From the NCBI RefSeq assembly GCF_001423585.1, contig NZ_LMOP01000015.1:430-64429 (forward strand): 64,000 nt of DNA, written 5' to 3'. This stretch comes from Xanthomonas sp. Leaf148 (GTDB lineage Bacteria; Pseudomonadota; Gammaproteobacteria; Xanthomonadales; Xanthomonadaceae). Numbering within the stretch: the stretch's first letter is position 1; every line of letters starts with the position of its first letter. The position numbers and the translations under genes are program-made. Below, one piece after another: positions 1-8,636 of this stretch. The notes under the pieces were generated by a model that was given only the letters and a program-made list of their open reading frames with translations, did not search any database and was not told the DNA's origin.

Positions 1-111
1 TCCAGCACGCTGGTGGACGTGGCCAAGCATGCGGCCGGCAATGTGCCGACCCAGATCAGCGGCCGCCAGGAAGCCTACGAAAACCTGATCAATCAGTACC
101 TGACGCGTTGA
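1..111 (+). CDS. xylA: Xylose isomerase, C-terminal fragment (5' end outside window)
   Basis: An open frame enters from the left edge and ends at TGA 109-111, giving 36 residues. The last residues, around [15 protein letters not shown], closely resemble the C-terminus of XylA (E. coli SGRQEQLENLVNHYL). XylA converts D-xylose to D-xylulose in the cytoplasm. The next gene is a XylE-like sugar porter, which fits a xylose-use cluster. Only the tail is visible, so no catalytic residues can be checked. Confidence 0.75.
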   Translation, partial: SSTLVDVAKHAAGNVPTQISGRQEAYENLINQYLTR

Positions 112-196
112 TGTCCCGTGGCCGGCGGCGCATCGCGTCGCCGGCCGACGGCGGCCACACCAGTGACCGCTCCCTTGCATGTTTCCAGGTGAACCC

Positions 197-1624
197 ATGT
201 CCAGTGTCTCCGTAAACGGCGCCCCCGATGCCGGTGAGAACACCCGTTTCATCGTCCTGATCAGTTGCGTTGCAACGATCGGCGGTTTTTTGTTCGGTTT
301 CGATAGCGGCGTGATCAACGGCACTGTCGATGGCCTGAAGCAGACCTTCCATTCCAGTGCCGCCGAGACCGGATTCGAGGTCGCCTCGATGCTGCTGGGT
401 TGCGCCATCGGCGCCTTCTTCGCCGGCCGCCTGGCCGACCGTTGGGGCCGCCGCGCGGTCCTGATCATTTCTGCGGCGCTGTTCCTGCTCTCGGCCATCG
501 GTGCCGGTGCCTCGCACAGCTCCGGCTTTTTCATCTTCGCGCGCGTCATGGGCGGCTTTGCCGTCGGTGCGGCGAGCGTCATTTCACCGGCCTACATCGC
601 CGAGGTCGCCTCCGCGCGCTATCGCGGCCGCCTCGCCACCATGCAGCAGATCGCCATCATCAGCGGGCTGTTTTGCGCCTTCCTGAGCAACTATCTGCTC
701 GCCAACGCGGCGGGTGCCTCCACCGAACCGTTGTGGGCCGGGCAGGCCGCCTGGCGCTGGATGTTCTGGATGCAGGCGATTCCGTCGCTGGCGTTCCTGC
801 TGTTGCTGCTGGTCATCCCCGAAAGCCCGCGCTACCTGGTGGTCAAGGGCCGTCGCGAGCAGGCGCTGGTGGTGCTCAAGCGGCTGTACGGCAACGCTGC
901 TGCGCAGACCAAGCTGACCGAGATCTCCGCGTCCATGTCGGCCGACCAGCACAAGCCCAAGTTCTCCGACCTGATCAGCAAGGCCACCGGCAAGGTTCGC
1001 CCCATCGTCTGGATCGGCGTCGGCCTGGCGGTGTTCCAGCAATTGGTCGGCATCAACGTGGTGTTCTATTACGGCGCGGTGTTGTGGCAGGCGGTGGGCT
1101 TCTCCGAACAGGATGCACTGCTGATCAACGTGCTCTCCGGCGGCCTGAGCATCGGCGCCTGCCTGGTCACGGTGATGCTGGTCGACAAGATCGGCCGCAA
1201 GCCGCTGCTGTGGATCGGCTCGGTCGGCATGGCGGTGTCGCTGGCCTTGGTGACTTATGCGTTCGCCACCGCGTCGCTGGACGCCACAGGCAAGCTGGCG
1301 ATGTCCGATGCCATGGGCATGCTGGCGCTGGTGGCCGCCAACGTCTACGTGGTGTTCTTCAACGCCTCGTGGGGCCCGGTGATGTGGGTGATGCTGGGCG
1401 AGATGTTCCCCAACCAGATCCGCGGCTCAGGCTTGGCGATCGCCGGTGCCGCGCAGTGGACCTCCAACTTCGCCATCACCGTCAGCTTCCCGATCCTGCT
1501 CGGCAGCATCGGTCTCGCCGGCGCCTATGGCATCTACACGGTTGCCGCCTTCATCTCGGTGTTCTTCGTGCTCAAGTACGTCTACGAGACCAAGGGCAAG
1601 GAGTTGGAGCAGATGGAGGGCTGA
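197..1624 (+). CDS. xylE: Sugar porter family MFS transporter (XylE-like, proton/xylose or hexose symporter)
   Basis: 475 residues and 12 predicted membrane helices in the inner membrane. Sugar-porter signatures are present in order: GRLADRWGRR between helices 2 and 3, PESPRYL after helix 6, QQLVGINVVFYYG in helix 7, DKIGRKPLL between helices 8 and 9, and ETKGKELEQ at the C-terminus. ATG 197 is preferred over ATG 179 because AGGTGA lies just upstream of it. The gene follows the xylose isomerase tail by 85 bp, so it probably imports xylose, although glucose or galactose cannot be excluded from sequence. A strong terminator follows. Confidence 0.9.
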   Translation: MSSVSVNGAPDAGENTRFIVLISCVATIGGFLFGFDSGVINGTVDGLKQTFHSSAAETGFEVASMLLGCAIGAFFAGRLADRWGRRAVLIISAALFLLSAIGAGASHSSGFFIFARVMGGFAVGAASVISPAYIAEVASARYRGRLATMQQIAIISGLFCAFLSNYLLANAAGASTEPLWAGQAAWRWMFWMQAIPSLAFLLLLLVIPESPRYLVVKGRREQALVVLKRLYGNAAAQTKLTEISASMSADQHKPKFSDLISKATGKVRPIVWIGVGLAVFQQLVGINVVFYYGAVLWQAVGFSEQDALLINVLSGGLSIGACLVTVMLVDKIGRKPLLWIGSVGMAVSLALVTYAFATASLDATGKLAMSDAMGMLALVAANVYVVFFNASWGPVMWVMLGEMFPNQIRGSGLAIAGAAQWTSNFAITVSFPILLGSIGLAGAYGIYTVAAFISVFFVLKYVYETKGKELEQMEG

Positions 1625-1656
1625 TTTAGCCTGCTATGCAACTTTCGGCATGAAAA

Positions 1657-1691
1657 AAGAAGAAAGCCGCGCAACAGCGCGGCTTTCTTTT
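1657..1691 (+). terminator. Rho-independent terminator after the sugar porter
   Basis: A perfect 12-bp stem (1661-1672 with 1677-1688) with an AACA loop is followed by a T-rich run and preceded by an A-rich run. It is 35 bp past the xylE-like stop and could work in both directions. Confidence 0.9.
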
Positions 1692-1974
1692 ATGTCCTAG
1701 CGCATGCGGCGTCGAAGACGACTGCTGCATAAGCGCATCAAGATGAGTGTTGATGGCTTGAGTGTTCCTGCACCTGATCCGGTCAGGCGACCCGATGCCG
1801 GCTAGCGCACTTCCTTGAGTTGGGTGACGCACCAGTAAAGTGCAAAGCGTGTCCTCGAATGAATTTGCCGAGTGAAGAGCAACTGCCTCTTCTAGCGAAT
1901 TGTGCGCCACCGCTATACTCCAATCCGCAGTTCCCTCCAGACTAGGGTGAATCGTGGAACCAAGGAGTGGTGGT

Positions 1975-3525
1975 ATGGCTTCAGCCAGGGAAGTCCTCAG
2001 GGGCACGCTGATCGGCGTGTGCTACGGACTTACGTTTGTGATGCTTTGGTTCTGCTCGATAGACCAGTGGTACCTGCCTGTCGGCTTGCGCGTCATCACC
2101 TTGCTGTTTCGGCCGTACCGAGAGTGGCCGTTTTTGTTGGCGGGTGACGCTGCTGCCATGCTCTGGCTGCGCGTCCCACTGGCACTGCGCCAGGATTACA
2201 GCTTGATATGGGCCTATCTCAGTCCGTTTTTGCACGCGCCAATGATTGCGTACGTTATATGGCTAGCAAGGCATCATTCGCGCGGGCAGGTCTACCAAGT
2301 TCGTTGGTTGATCCCGTTTGCCATCGCTGTCGCTTTTTGTAATTCATTGTGGAGCATTGTGATCAATGCACTGCTGGATGGCCCGGCGACAGTTAACTTT
2401 TTGGAGTTCCTACTCCGTTATTGGGTAGGTAGCTATCTCGGCATCTTGATGTTCCTGCTTCCAGTGATGCTTTGGTCGCCCAAGCAGTCGCAGCCGATCA
2501 GGGCTGAATTGCCACGTGATCTTGGTGCTTCGGTAGTCGCCATCGTTGCGTTGTTTTATATGCTCAATTACACGCACGATGCGCTTCCCCGCAACATCTT
2601 GATGATCGCATTGATAGGGCCCGCAGTTTTATTGACTCGACGTCACGGCATTACGGGGACTGCTCTAGGTACCTTGTTGGCGATGGTGGCGCTTGCTATC
2701 AGTATTCCAAAGGTCTATCAAATTGGATTCTATGATCCGAATCTTTTTTTGATTCAGTTGTTCCATGTCCTGGTAAGTGCCGCGCTTTTCATTTTTGGTG
2801 CTCGTCTGACCATTCCTTTTGAGCGATTCGATACGATCCGCAGAATCAGGGCGGACTCGCAACAGGCCGTAAAAGATAGTTATTTAGGTGCCGAACGTAC
2901 CTTGCGCAATCAAGTGTTGGAGTATTCGGATGTCAATGCTCAGATCAATCGAATGCGCAAAGATATTGTGGCGGATTTGCGTTCGAGGGGGCATCACGCG
3001 GCTGCGATGGAAATTACTCGTGTCGCTGTGATTGAATCTCGGCTTCTTCAGGAGTATGTCGCCAATTTGTACCCTCTGGAGATTGAAACGCACGGCTTGT
3101 TTCAATCGCTGCGTTCGCCAGCTTTGGCGCGATTCAAATCCACAGGGTTCGAGTATCTTTTGCGAGGGGATTGCCGTCAGCTCTCACTCGGTCTTCAGTT
3201 GGCTGCCTATCGCTGCACGCTTAGTGCAATCGAGTTGCTGCCCCATGCAAACAAGCATTTTATCCAAGCCCGCGCATGGCGGGGCCGGGGTGGGCAAGGT
3301 GTTGTGATACGTGTGTTCGCGGATACATCTTTGGTGGACTCCGTGCGGCGCGACTCGCCCGAAGCGGAAGCCGAGTTTCGCGCCCGATTGAAATCGCATG
3401 GCGGCATGTTCCGTCGCCGCCATGCGTTAGTACTCACCTTCCTTGTCGCGGAGGCGTCTGCTGTTACTTCGAAGGAGAGACTCTCCAGTGTTCCCCGTTG
3501 GCTTGCGACTCGACGTGCACAGTGA
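1975..3525 (+). CDS. MASE1-type membrane sensor protein with degenerate UhpB-like kinase region
   Basis: 516 residues. Roughly residues 5-285 form eight or more hydrophobic segments with MASE1 character (a YWVGSYLGIL segment near residue 150 and a final helix ending FIFGARL). A charged, probably coiled-coil linker follows (about 300-370). The C-terminal ~130 residues resemble a HisKA_3/UhpB-type kinase in layout (LQLAAYRCTLSAIELL, then HANKH), but no HD phosphoacceptor or glycine-rich ATP box is visible. I infer a catalytically dead sensor or adaptor. ATG 1975 is chosen because AAGGAG lies 7 bp upstream; GTG 1954 is in frame but has no such site. Base composition is visibly lower in GC than the neighbours, suggesting acquisition. 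The 3' end overlaps the convergent gene by 62 bp. Confidence 0.7.
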   Translation: MASAREVLRGTLIGVCYGLTFVMLWFCSIDQWYLPVGLRVITLLFRPYREWPFLLAGDAAAMLWLRVPLALRQDYSLIWAYLSPFLHAPMIAYVIWLARHHSRGQVYQVRWLIPFAIAVAFCNSLWSIVINALLDGPATVNFLEFLLRYWVGSYLGILMFLLPVMLWSPKQSQPIRAELPRDLGASVVAIVALFYMLNYTHDALPRNILMIALIGPAVLLTRRHGITGTALGTLLAMVALAISIPKVYQIGFYDPNLFLIQLFHVLVSAALFIFGARLTIPFERFDTIRRIRADSQQAVKDSYLGAERTLRNQVLEYSDVNAQINRMRKDIVADLRSRGHHAAAMEITRVAVIESRLLQEYVANLYPLEIETHGLFQSLRSPALARFKSTGFEYLLRGDCRQLSLGLQLAAYRCTLSAIELLPHANKHFIQARAWRGRGGQGVVIRVFADTSLVDSVRRDSPEAEAEFRARLKSHGGMFRRRHALVLTFLVAEASAVTSKERLSSVPRWLATRRAQ

Positions 3526-3931
3526 AATTTGCATTCCGATAGACCATGCGAGACGTGTTGCTGATTGCACTATTCACGTTGAAAGAAACCGCGTTTTCCG
3601 AAATGGAGTTAGTGATCGGTACTGAAACGCGGTCGACATCCTTGCCCATTGGGACTACCCAAAGCGCATTGTCGACACGCGCGACCACGGCCCGTACTGT
3701 GCCTGCGGTGTCGTTGATCTGCAGGTAGGTGACGCCATCACGTTGAAATTCGTAAATGGACCAAGCGGCATCTAATGCGAGGTTAGTGGCACTCGGATGG
3801 TTTTCGCCGAGTCCGGTTGCTCTCACTCCTACGCCTCCGGAAGGACAACATGTTTGAGCGATCGCATGACCCATCACCAGAAATCCCGTTAGCACAAGAA
3901 TTGCTTTCAGTGCATTATTTTTCGCGTCCAT
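3464..3931 (-). CDS. Hypothetical secreted protein
   Basis: 155 residues. The N-terminus is a clear Sec signal peptide (basic start, hydrophobic LKAILVLTGFLVMG, cleavage near AIAQ-TCC), so the mature protein is periplasmic or secreted. It begins with two adjacent cysteines and has no motif I recognise. It is convergent with, and overlaps by 62 bp, the MASE1-type gene, and shares its lower GC. A purine-rich stretch (GGGGGAAGG) lies about 12 bp upstream of the ATG. Function unknown. Confidence 0.65.
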   Translation of the reverse strand: MDAKNNALKAILVLTGFLVMGHAIAQTCCPSGGVGVRATGLGENHPSATNLALDAAWSIYEFQRDGVTYLQINDTAGTVRAVVARVDNALWVVPMGKDVDRVSVPITNSISENAVSFNVNSAISNTSRMVYRNANFTVHVESQANGEHWRVSPSK

Positions 3932-4133
3932 AATGTCTTTGCCTTCCCCCTGCGTGGGGCAACTCCGCCTGCAATTCAGGCGCTTATACGTTACGTGTTG
4001 ATAGAGACGTTTTGTTGATTGTTTGTCGCATAAAAACGCGGCCAGATATCACAGGTGATAAATAAGCGTAGTCAACCACGGTACGCATCCCAGACCCATC
4101 TTCTTCACCAAGCGTCGCGGCTTTGAGAGGTGC

Positions 4134-4355
4134 TTACTTAGCCGAGCACTCGCTGCCGGCACGCTCGAACCAATCAATCACTTGCCGATGGTGTGCCAGA
4201 CCCCAAAGACGCAGAAATTGTTGGGTGTGGTGGTTGGCGGTGTCGCGCAGCTCGATGAGGCGCTGCGCAATGAAGACCGGCGTCAGCGGCTGGGCACAGG
4301 CGATCTCGATGCAGTGACGCCAGGCAGAGTAGCTATCAGGAAGGTGGGCAGGCAT
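4134..4355 (-). CDS. Small conserved-looking hypothetical protein, divergent from the Zur-type operon
   Basis: 73 residues, cytoplasmic (no signal or membrane segment), with several His and two Cys residues (WRHCIEIAC, NHHTQQF, AHHRQ). CTGGAG lies about 9 bp upstream of the ATG. The perfect Zur-type palindrome lies 79 bp upstream, between this gene and the amidase gene, so both could share control. No family recognised. The amino-acid composition reads as coding, but its short length limits certainty. Confidence 0.5.
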   Translation of the reverse strand: MPAHLPDSYSAWRHCIEIACAQPLTPVFIAQRLIELRDTANHHTQQFLRLWGLAHHRQVIDWFERAGSECSAK

Positions 4356-4433
4356 CGGGCGGGCTCCAGGGCGGGTTGTTAGATGAACGTCGAGGCACAG
4401 GGTTGGACGTTCCCTAGTGCTGCGACAGCGTTG

Positions 4434-4448
4434 TGTTATATTATAACA
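4434..4448. promoter_or_regulatory. Putative Zur (zinc uptake regulator) operator
   Basis: TGTTATATTATAACA is a perfect 7-bp inverted repeat around one central base. It matches the core of gammaproteobacterial Zur boxes (TGTTATAnTATAACA). It lies 138 bp before the amidase start and 79 bp before the divergent 73-residue gene. FolE2, a known Zur-regulated zinc-sparing paralogue in other bacteria, is in the downstream operon, which supports the assignment. Confidence 0.8.
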
Positions 4449-4586
4449 ATTACGGATCTTCGCGCGCTTCCTGCCTCTCGTGTCTTACCCCCTACCTCTG
4501 TCTAAATGCTGTTCGATCGTGCGTCGCCCTCCACGGATTCCCCTGTCGTGGCGAGCTGATGGCTCGGGCAGGCGCGGGTGCCAACG

Positions 4587-5738
4587 ATGAACCGGCGACA
4601 CCTATTGCAAGGCGCTAGCGCTGCGTTGCTGCTGTCGCCCGTCGCCGGCTATACGCAAGATCTTCCTTCCTTGCTTGAGTGCAGCGTGCAGCAGCAAGGC
4701 GATGTACTGCGTCTTCGGCTGGCCTTGAGTGGACAGGCTGGTTATCGCAGTTTCGGCTTGTCGGGTCCTGAGCGTTTTGTGATCGATTTATCCGGTGTCT
4801 CGGCACAACCGCCCCACATCGTGCCGCCAGCTGACGATGTTGCGGTCACACGCATCCGCAGCGGGCCACACGCCGATGGGATGCGTGTGGTGCTCGATCT
4901 GGCCCAGCCGGTCGCAGTCACTAAGCACTGGGACGGCAATGTTTTGTTACTGGACCTGGTTGCCGCATCCAGCGCGGTGCCGCTGCCGACAGTCGTTGCT
5001 GCAGACGCGCCGGTCATCGCGATGCGCTCGCGCCTGCATCCGTACGTGATCGCCATCGATGCCGGCCACGGCGGCAAGGATCCCGGTGCGGTAAGTGCCG
5101 ATGCGCGTTACGAGAAGTATGTCGCCATGGCGGTGGCCGGGCGTCTGCATCAGCGGCTCGCTGCCGACACGCGCTACCGACCGACCATGATCCGCAGCGA
5201 CGACCGTTTCGTGCCGCTGCACGAACGGGTGTTGATCGCCCATCGCCACAACGCCGATCTGTTCGTGTCCATCCATGCCGACGCCGCGCCCAACACGCAG
5301 GCCAGCGGCGCGTCGGTGTTTGCCTTGTCCGAAAATGGTGCCAGCTCGGCGTTGGCGCGCTGGATTGCCGACAGCGAGAACGCCGCAGACGACATGGGCG
5401 ACAACGCACGCCGGCTACGCGTGCCGAGCAATCCGGTGCTGTCGCAGGTACTGGCCGATCTGTCGCTGAGCGGAACCATCGCCAGCAGCGTTGCGTTCGG
5501 TAACTTGATGCTGGGCCGCCTGCAGCACGTGACCCGGCTGCATCAGCCTCAGGTGGGGCAGGCCGGTTTTGCGGTGCTGAAGTCGCCTGACATTCCCTCG
5601 TTGCTGGTGGAAACCGGCTTCATGAGCAACCGCGACGATTGCTATCGCTTATGCGGCGATGCGCATCAAGACGAGCTCGCGCAGACCCTGCATGCGGGCA
5701 TCGACGACTACTTCCAGGCATTTCCTGGCCGCGCCTGA
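4587..5738 (+). CDS. amiC: N-acetylmuramoyl-L-alanine amidase, AmiC type (AMIN + Amidase_3)
   Basis: 383 residues. The N-terminus starts MNRRHLLQG, a Tat-like twin-arginine signal followed by a hydrophobic stretch. Residues ~30-130 resemble the septal-targeting AMIN domain (GPERFVIDLSGV). From about residue 155 the zinc amidase domain begins: IDAGHGGKDPGA (first zinc His), a nearby YEKY Glu, VSIHADAAPN (second His) and LLVETGFMSN (catalytic Glu). It should cleave septal peptidoglycan in the periplasm. ATG 4587 gives the Tat signal at the very start; the in-frame GTG 4578 adds only three residues. folE2 follows after 36 bp. The upstream Zur-type box suggests induction when zinc is scarce, i.e. 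this is probably a Zur-controlled paralogue. Confidence 0.85.
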   Translation: MNRRHLLQGASAALLLSPVAGYTQDLPSLLECSVQQQGDVLRLRLALSGQAGYRSFGLSGPERFVIDLSGVSAQPPHIVPPADDVAVTRIRSGPHADGMRVVLDLAQPVAVTKHWDGNVLLLDLVAASSAVPLPTVVAADAPVIAMRSRLHPYVIAIDAGHGGKDPGAVSADARYEKYVAMAVAGRLHQRLAADTRYRPTMIRSDDRFVPLHERVLIAHRHNADLFVSIHADAAPNTQASGASVFALSENGASSALARWIADSENAADDMGDNARRLRVPSNPVLSQVLADLSLSGTIASSVAFGNLMLGRLQHVTRLHQPQVGQAGFAVLKSPDIPSLLVETGFMSNRDDCYRLCGDAHQDELAQTLHAGIDDYFQAFPGRA

Positions 5739-5774
5739 TACGCGGCTGTCATCTTCATCATCAACGAGTTCCCG

Positions 5775-6698
5775 ATGTCCGCCACGCTTCCCGATGTTGC
5801 CGTTACCGAACCGCCCGCGTTGAGCGCACCGCTGCGCTGGGTGGGCATGCACGATATTGCCATCCCCGTACGCCTGGATGAGGCCGAGCCCAGCGGTACC
5901 GTCTCGGCTCGCGCCAGCGTGCAGGTCGATCTGCCGCGCCCCGAGATCAAGGGCATCCATATGTCGCGGCTGTACCGCCTCTTGGACCGATATCTGGAGC
6001 AGCCGGTCTCGCCAGCGATGTTGTCGCAGTTGCTGCAGGCCTTGATCGACAGCCATGCCGACTGCGGCAGCCGGGCGGCGCGGGTGACGCTGTCGTTCGA
6101 GGTGATGCTGCGCACGCCGGCTTTGCTCAGCGAAGGCCTGGCCGGCTGGCGCGCATACCCGGTGCGCATCGATGCGCAGTGCAGGGCAGGGCGCAGCCAG
6201 GTCCAGCTGCAGATCGACGTGCTGTATGCCTCGACCTGCCCGTGTTCGGCGGCATTGTCCCGGCAGTTGTTGAGCGAGGCATTTGTGCAGCAGCACGCCA
6301 GTCGCGCTGCGGTGCCGTTGGACGACATTGCGCAGTGGCTGCAGGTGCACGGTTCGTACGCCACACCGCACAGTCAGCGCAGCCTGGCGCAGGTGCGCGT
6401 GGATCTGTTGGCCTGCCTGCAGCGGCTGGATATCCGTGCATTGATCGGCGTCTGCGAACAGGCATTGGCGACGCCGGTGCAGGCGGCGGTACGGCGGATC
6501 GACGAGCAGGCATTCGCACGTTTGAACGGCGCCAACCTGATGTATGTGGAAGATGCCGCGCGGCGTTTGCGCATGGCGTTGGCTGAGCGCTACACGTCCT
6601 TCGACGTGGCAGTGCGCCACCTGGAAAGTTTGCATGCCCATGACGCCGTTGCCGAAACCGGCAGCGATGAAGATCGCACATCCCCGTTTGCCAGTTGA
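5775..6698 (+). CDS. folE2: GTP cyclohydrolase FolE2 (type IB, zinc-independent)
   Basis: 307 residues, close to the usual FolE2 length. KGIHMSRL near residue 60 and YASTCPCSAALS near residue 155 match the FolE2 family (catalytic Cys in CPCS). It catalyses GTP to 7,8-dihydroneopterin triphosphate, the first step of folate synthesis, with a relaxed metal requirement instead of Zn-dependent FolE. It sits 36 bp behind the amidase gene and 9 bp before a small ORF. In other bacteria folE2 is a classic Zur target, which agrees with the operator upstream of the operon. Confidence 0.93.
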   Translation: MSATLPDVAVTEPPALSAPLRWVGMHDIAIPVRLDEAEPSGTVSARASVQVDLPRPEIKGIHMSRLYRLLDRYLEQPVSPAMLSQLLQALIDSHADCGSRAARVTLSFEVMLRTPALLSEGLAGWRAYPVRIDAQCRAGRSQVQLQIDVLYASTCPCSAALSRQLLSEAFVQQHASRAAVPLDDIAQWLQVHGSYATPHSQRSLAQVRVDLLACLQRLDIRALIGVCEQALATPVQAAVRRIDEQAFARLNGANLMYVEDAARRLRMALAERYTSFDVAVRHLESLHAHDAVAETGSDEDRTSPFAS

Positions 6699-6707
6699 GG
6701 AGAGGCC

Positions 6708-6854
6708 ATGCACTGCAAGTATCCAAGGCGTGTCGCGCGGATGGCGCGCAAGTACGGCATGTCGGCTATCGCGATGGGGCAGGGGCGATACAACATGCGC
6801 TGCGCGCCAGGGATCGATCTGTCTGTGCTGTTGGCACTCATCGTGTTGCTGTGA
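6708..6854 (+). CDS. Candidate 48-residue membrane microprotein at the end of the folE2 operon
   Basis: The frame runs from ATG 6708 to TGA 6852-6854. A strong ribosome-binding site (GAGGAGAGG) lies directly upstream, and the ORF begins 9 bp after the folE2 stop. The N-terminal ~35 residues are basic with one Cys at position 3 and one near 32. The last ~12 residues (LSVLLALIVLL) are hydrophobic enough for one membrane segment or tail anchor. No family recognised. Being last in a Zur-type operon it may be induced by zinc starvation; this is inference. It could be a chance ORF, but the spacing and RBS argue for translation. Confidence 0.5.
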   Translation: MHCKYPRRVARMARKYGMSAIAMGQGRYNMRCAPGIDLSVLLALIVLL

Positions 6855-7092
6855 TCGACCAGCCTGCGGATCACGCCGCGCACGCGGGCAGTGCAGCAGA
6901 TAGCTCGGCGGGGTGCGATCTCGATTGCTTCCAGGTCGGCCAATGGTGTGGCGCTCAACCGGACTCGGCCAGATGACTCGATTGACCGGAGAGTGCTGGT
7001 GACGGGAGGACTGCCGAACGTCACGGCCTGTGCGGTCTCGCTGCCCGCCGCTGCAGCTGCACCACCCATTAAAACTACCTGCGTCACAATGC

Positions 7093-7115
7093 AAAAACCC
7101 CGCAATGCGGGGCTT
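7093..7115 (-). terminator. Terminator downstream of tRNA-Glu
   Basis: On the minus strand CCCCGC pairs with GCGGGG around a 3-base loop and is followed by TTTTT. It starts about 30 bp past the tRNA-Glu 3' end. It may also stop read-through from the folE2 operon. Confidence 0.85.
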
Positions 7116-7141
7116 TGGCGTGGTCTGCAGCAGGACGAACG

Positions 7142-7216
7142 TGGTGCTCCCTAGGGGACTCGAACCCCTGTTTTAGCCTTGAGAGGGCCACGTCCTAACC
7201 ATTAGACGAAGGGAGC
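7142..7216 (-). tRNA. tRNA-Glu (anticodon CTC)
   Basis: Read on the minus strand the 75-nt cloverleaf has acceptor GCTCCCT/AGGGAGC, a D arm, an anticodon stem TGGCC/GGCTA with loop CTCTCAA (anticodon CTC, reading GAG), a T arm with GTTCGAGTC, and an encoded CCA end. A terminator follows. Confidence 0.95.
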
Positions 7217-7265
7217 GTTTTTGTCGCGTCTTGTGCAGCGCGCTAGTATAGTGAGGTAATAGCCG

Positions 7266-8633
7266 TTGGGCAATCCTGCAACACAAGACGGAAGCGCCAT
7301 CATCGAACCCTCAGTTACATCCCCGTTCACGCTGCGCGTCATTCCACGCGATCAGCACACCATTTCGCGTAAGGACATCAGCCCCAACGCGCTGCGCGTG
7401 CTGTATCGCCTGCGCGAGTCCGGCTTTGGTGCCTATCTGGTCGGTGGCGCAGTCCGCGACCTGCTGGTCGGTGGCCACCCCAAGGATTTCGACGTTGCGA
7501 CCAGCGCCACGCCGGAAGAAGTCAAGGCGCTGTTCCGCAATTGCCGGTTGATCGGCCGTCGCTTTCGTCTGGCGCACGTGGTGTTCGGCCGCGAGATCAT
7601 CGAAGTGGCCACGTTCCGCGCCAACATCGACGATGGCAGCGGCGACCGCGAGCTGGATAACGGCCGCCTGGTGCGCGACAATGTCTACGGCAGCATCGAA
7701 GACGACGCGATCCGCCGCGACTTCACCTGCAACGCCTTGTACTACGCGATCGAAGATTTTTCGGTGCGCGATTACTGCGGCGGCTTCGAAGACGTGCAGG
7801 CACGCCTGATGAAGTTGATCGGCGACCCGGAGCTGCGTTACCAGGAAGATCCGGTGCGCATGCTGCGTGCAGTGCGCCTGGCGGCCAAGTTGAACTTCGA
7901 GATCGAAGCCGGCAGCGCCGAACCGATCCCGCGTCTGGCCGGGCTGTTGTCCGAAGCCGCGCCGGCACGCCTGTTCGAAGAAATTCTCAAGCTGTTCCTG
8001 TCCGGGCACGGCGTGGCCAGTTTCGAAGGCCTGGAGCGTTACGGCCTGCTCGGCGCGTTGTTCCCCGAGAGTGCAGCGGCGCTCAAATCCAACCGTAGCG
8101 GCGCGTTGCGCGCGATGGTGCTGGAAGGTTTGCGCAATACCGATGCGCGCGTGGCCAACGACGAGCCGGTGTCGCCTGCCTTTCTGTTCGCGTTGCTGCT
8201 GTGGCCAGCGTTCTGCCGCACCTTGATGGGGCTGCAGGCGCAGGGCGTGCAGCCGGAAGATGCGCAGCGGCGCGCCGCCGACCGGGTCACCTTGCACCAG
8301 CTTGAGCGGGTGGCGTTGCCGCGTCGTTTCTCGCTGCCGATGCAGGAAATCTGGCTGCTGCAGACGCGCTTCTCGTCGCGTCAACGCAAGCGCGTGTTCC
8401 GTACCTTGTCGCATCCGCGCTTCCGCGCGGCGTACGATTTTCTGGTGTTGCGTCAGTTCGCGTCGGCCGATCATGCGGCCGATGTGGAGTTCTGGCGCGA
8501 GGCGCAAAAGTCGTCCGGCCAGGAGCTGGTCGATGCGATCGAATCGGCGCAGGCCGATCACGATGGCGACGAGGGTGCACCGCGCAAGCGTCGCCGCCGT
8601 CGTCGTCGCACTGGCGCGTCGGCAGGCGAGTAG
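7266..8633 (+). CDS. pcnB: Poly(A) polymerase I
   Basis: 455 residues. The class II nucleotidyltransferase head is at residues ~55-80: [14 protein letters not shown] followed by DFDVAT, which carries the two metal-binding Asp. [11 protein letters not shown] and the RNA-binding [14 protein letters not shown] follow, then a long helical region and an Arg-rich tail (RKRRRRRRR) typical of PcnB rather than CCA-adding enzyme. It adds poly(A) tails to RNA, promoting decay. A TTG start at 7266 has GAGG about 10 bp upstream; no ATG or GTG fits the conserved N-terminus, so the exact start is uncertain. folK follows after 3 bp. Confidence 0.9.
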   Translation: MGNPATQDGSAIIEPSVTSPFTLRVIPRDQHTISRKDISPNALRVLYRLRESGFGAYLVGGAVRDLLVGGHPKDFDVATSATPEEVKALFRNCRLIGRRFRLAHVVFGREIIEVATFRANIDDGSGDRELDNGRLVRDNVYGSIEDDAIRRDFTCNALYYAIEDFSVRDYCGGFEDVQARLMKLIGDPELRYQEDPVRMLRAVRLAAKLNFEIEAGSAEPIPRLAGLLSEAAPARLFEEILKLFLSGHGVASFEGLERYGLLGALFPESAAALKSNRSGALRAMVLEGLRNTDARVANDEPVSPAFLFALLLWPAFCRTLMGLQAQGVQPEDAQRRAADRVTLHQLERVALPRRFSLPMQEIWLLQTRFSSRQRKRVFRTLSHPRFRAAYDFLVLRQFASADHAADVEFWREAQKSSGQELVDAIESAQADHDGDEGAPRKRRRRRRRTGASAGE

Positions 8634-8636
8634 GGC

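Noticed and set aside
4559..4618. 19-codon frame overlapping the amiC start, possible leader peptide
   Set aside because: No regulatory codon pattern or clear RBS; overlap by chance is likely.
5649..7094. Long minus-strand open frame opposite amiC/folE2
   Set aside because: It lies antisense to genes with clear family motifs. Its translation is His/Gln/Arg-rich with no domain, as expected from high third-position GC.
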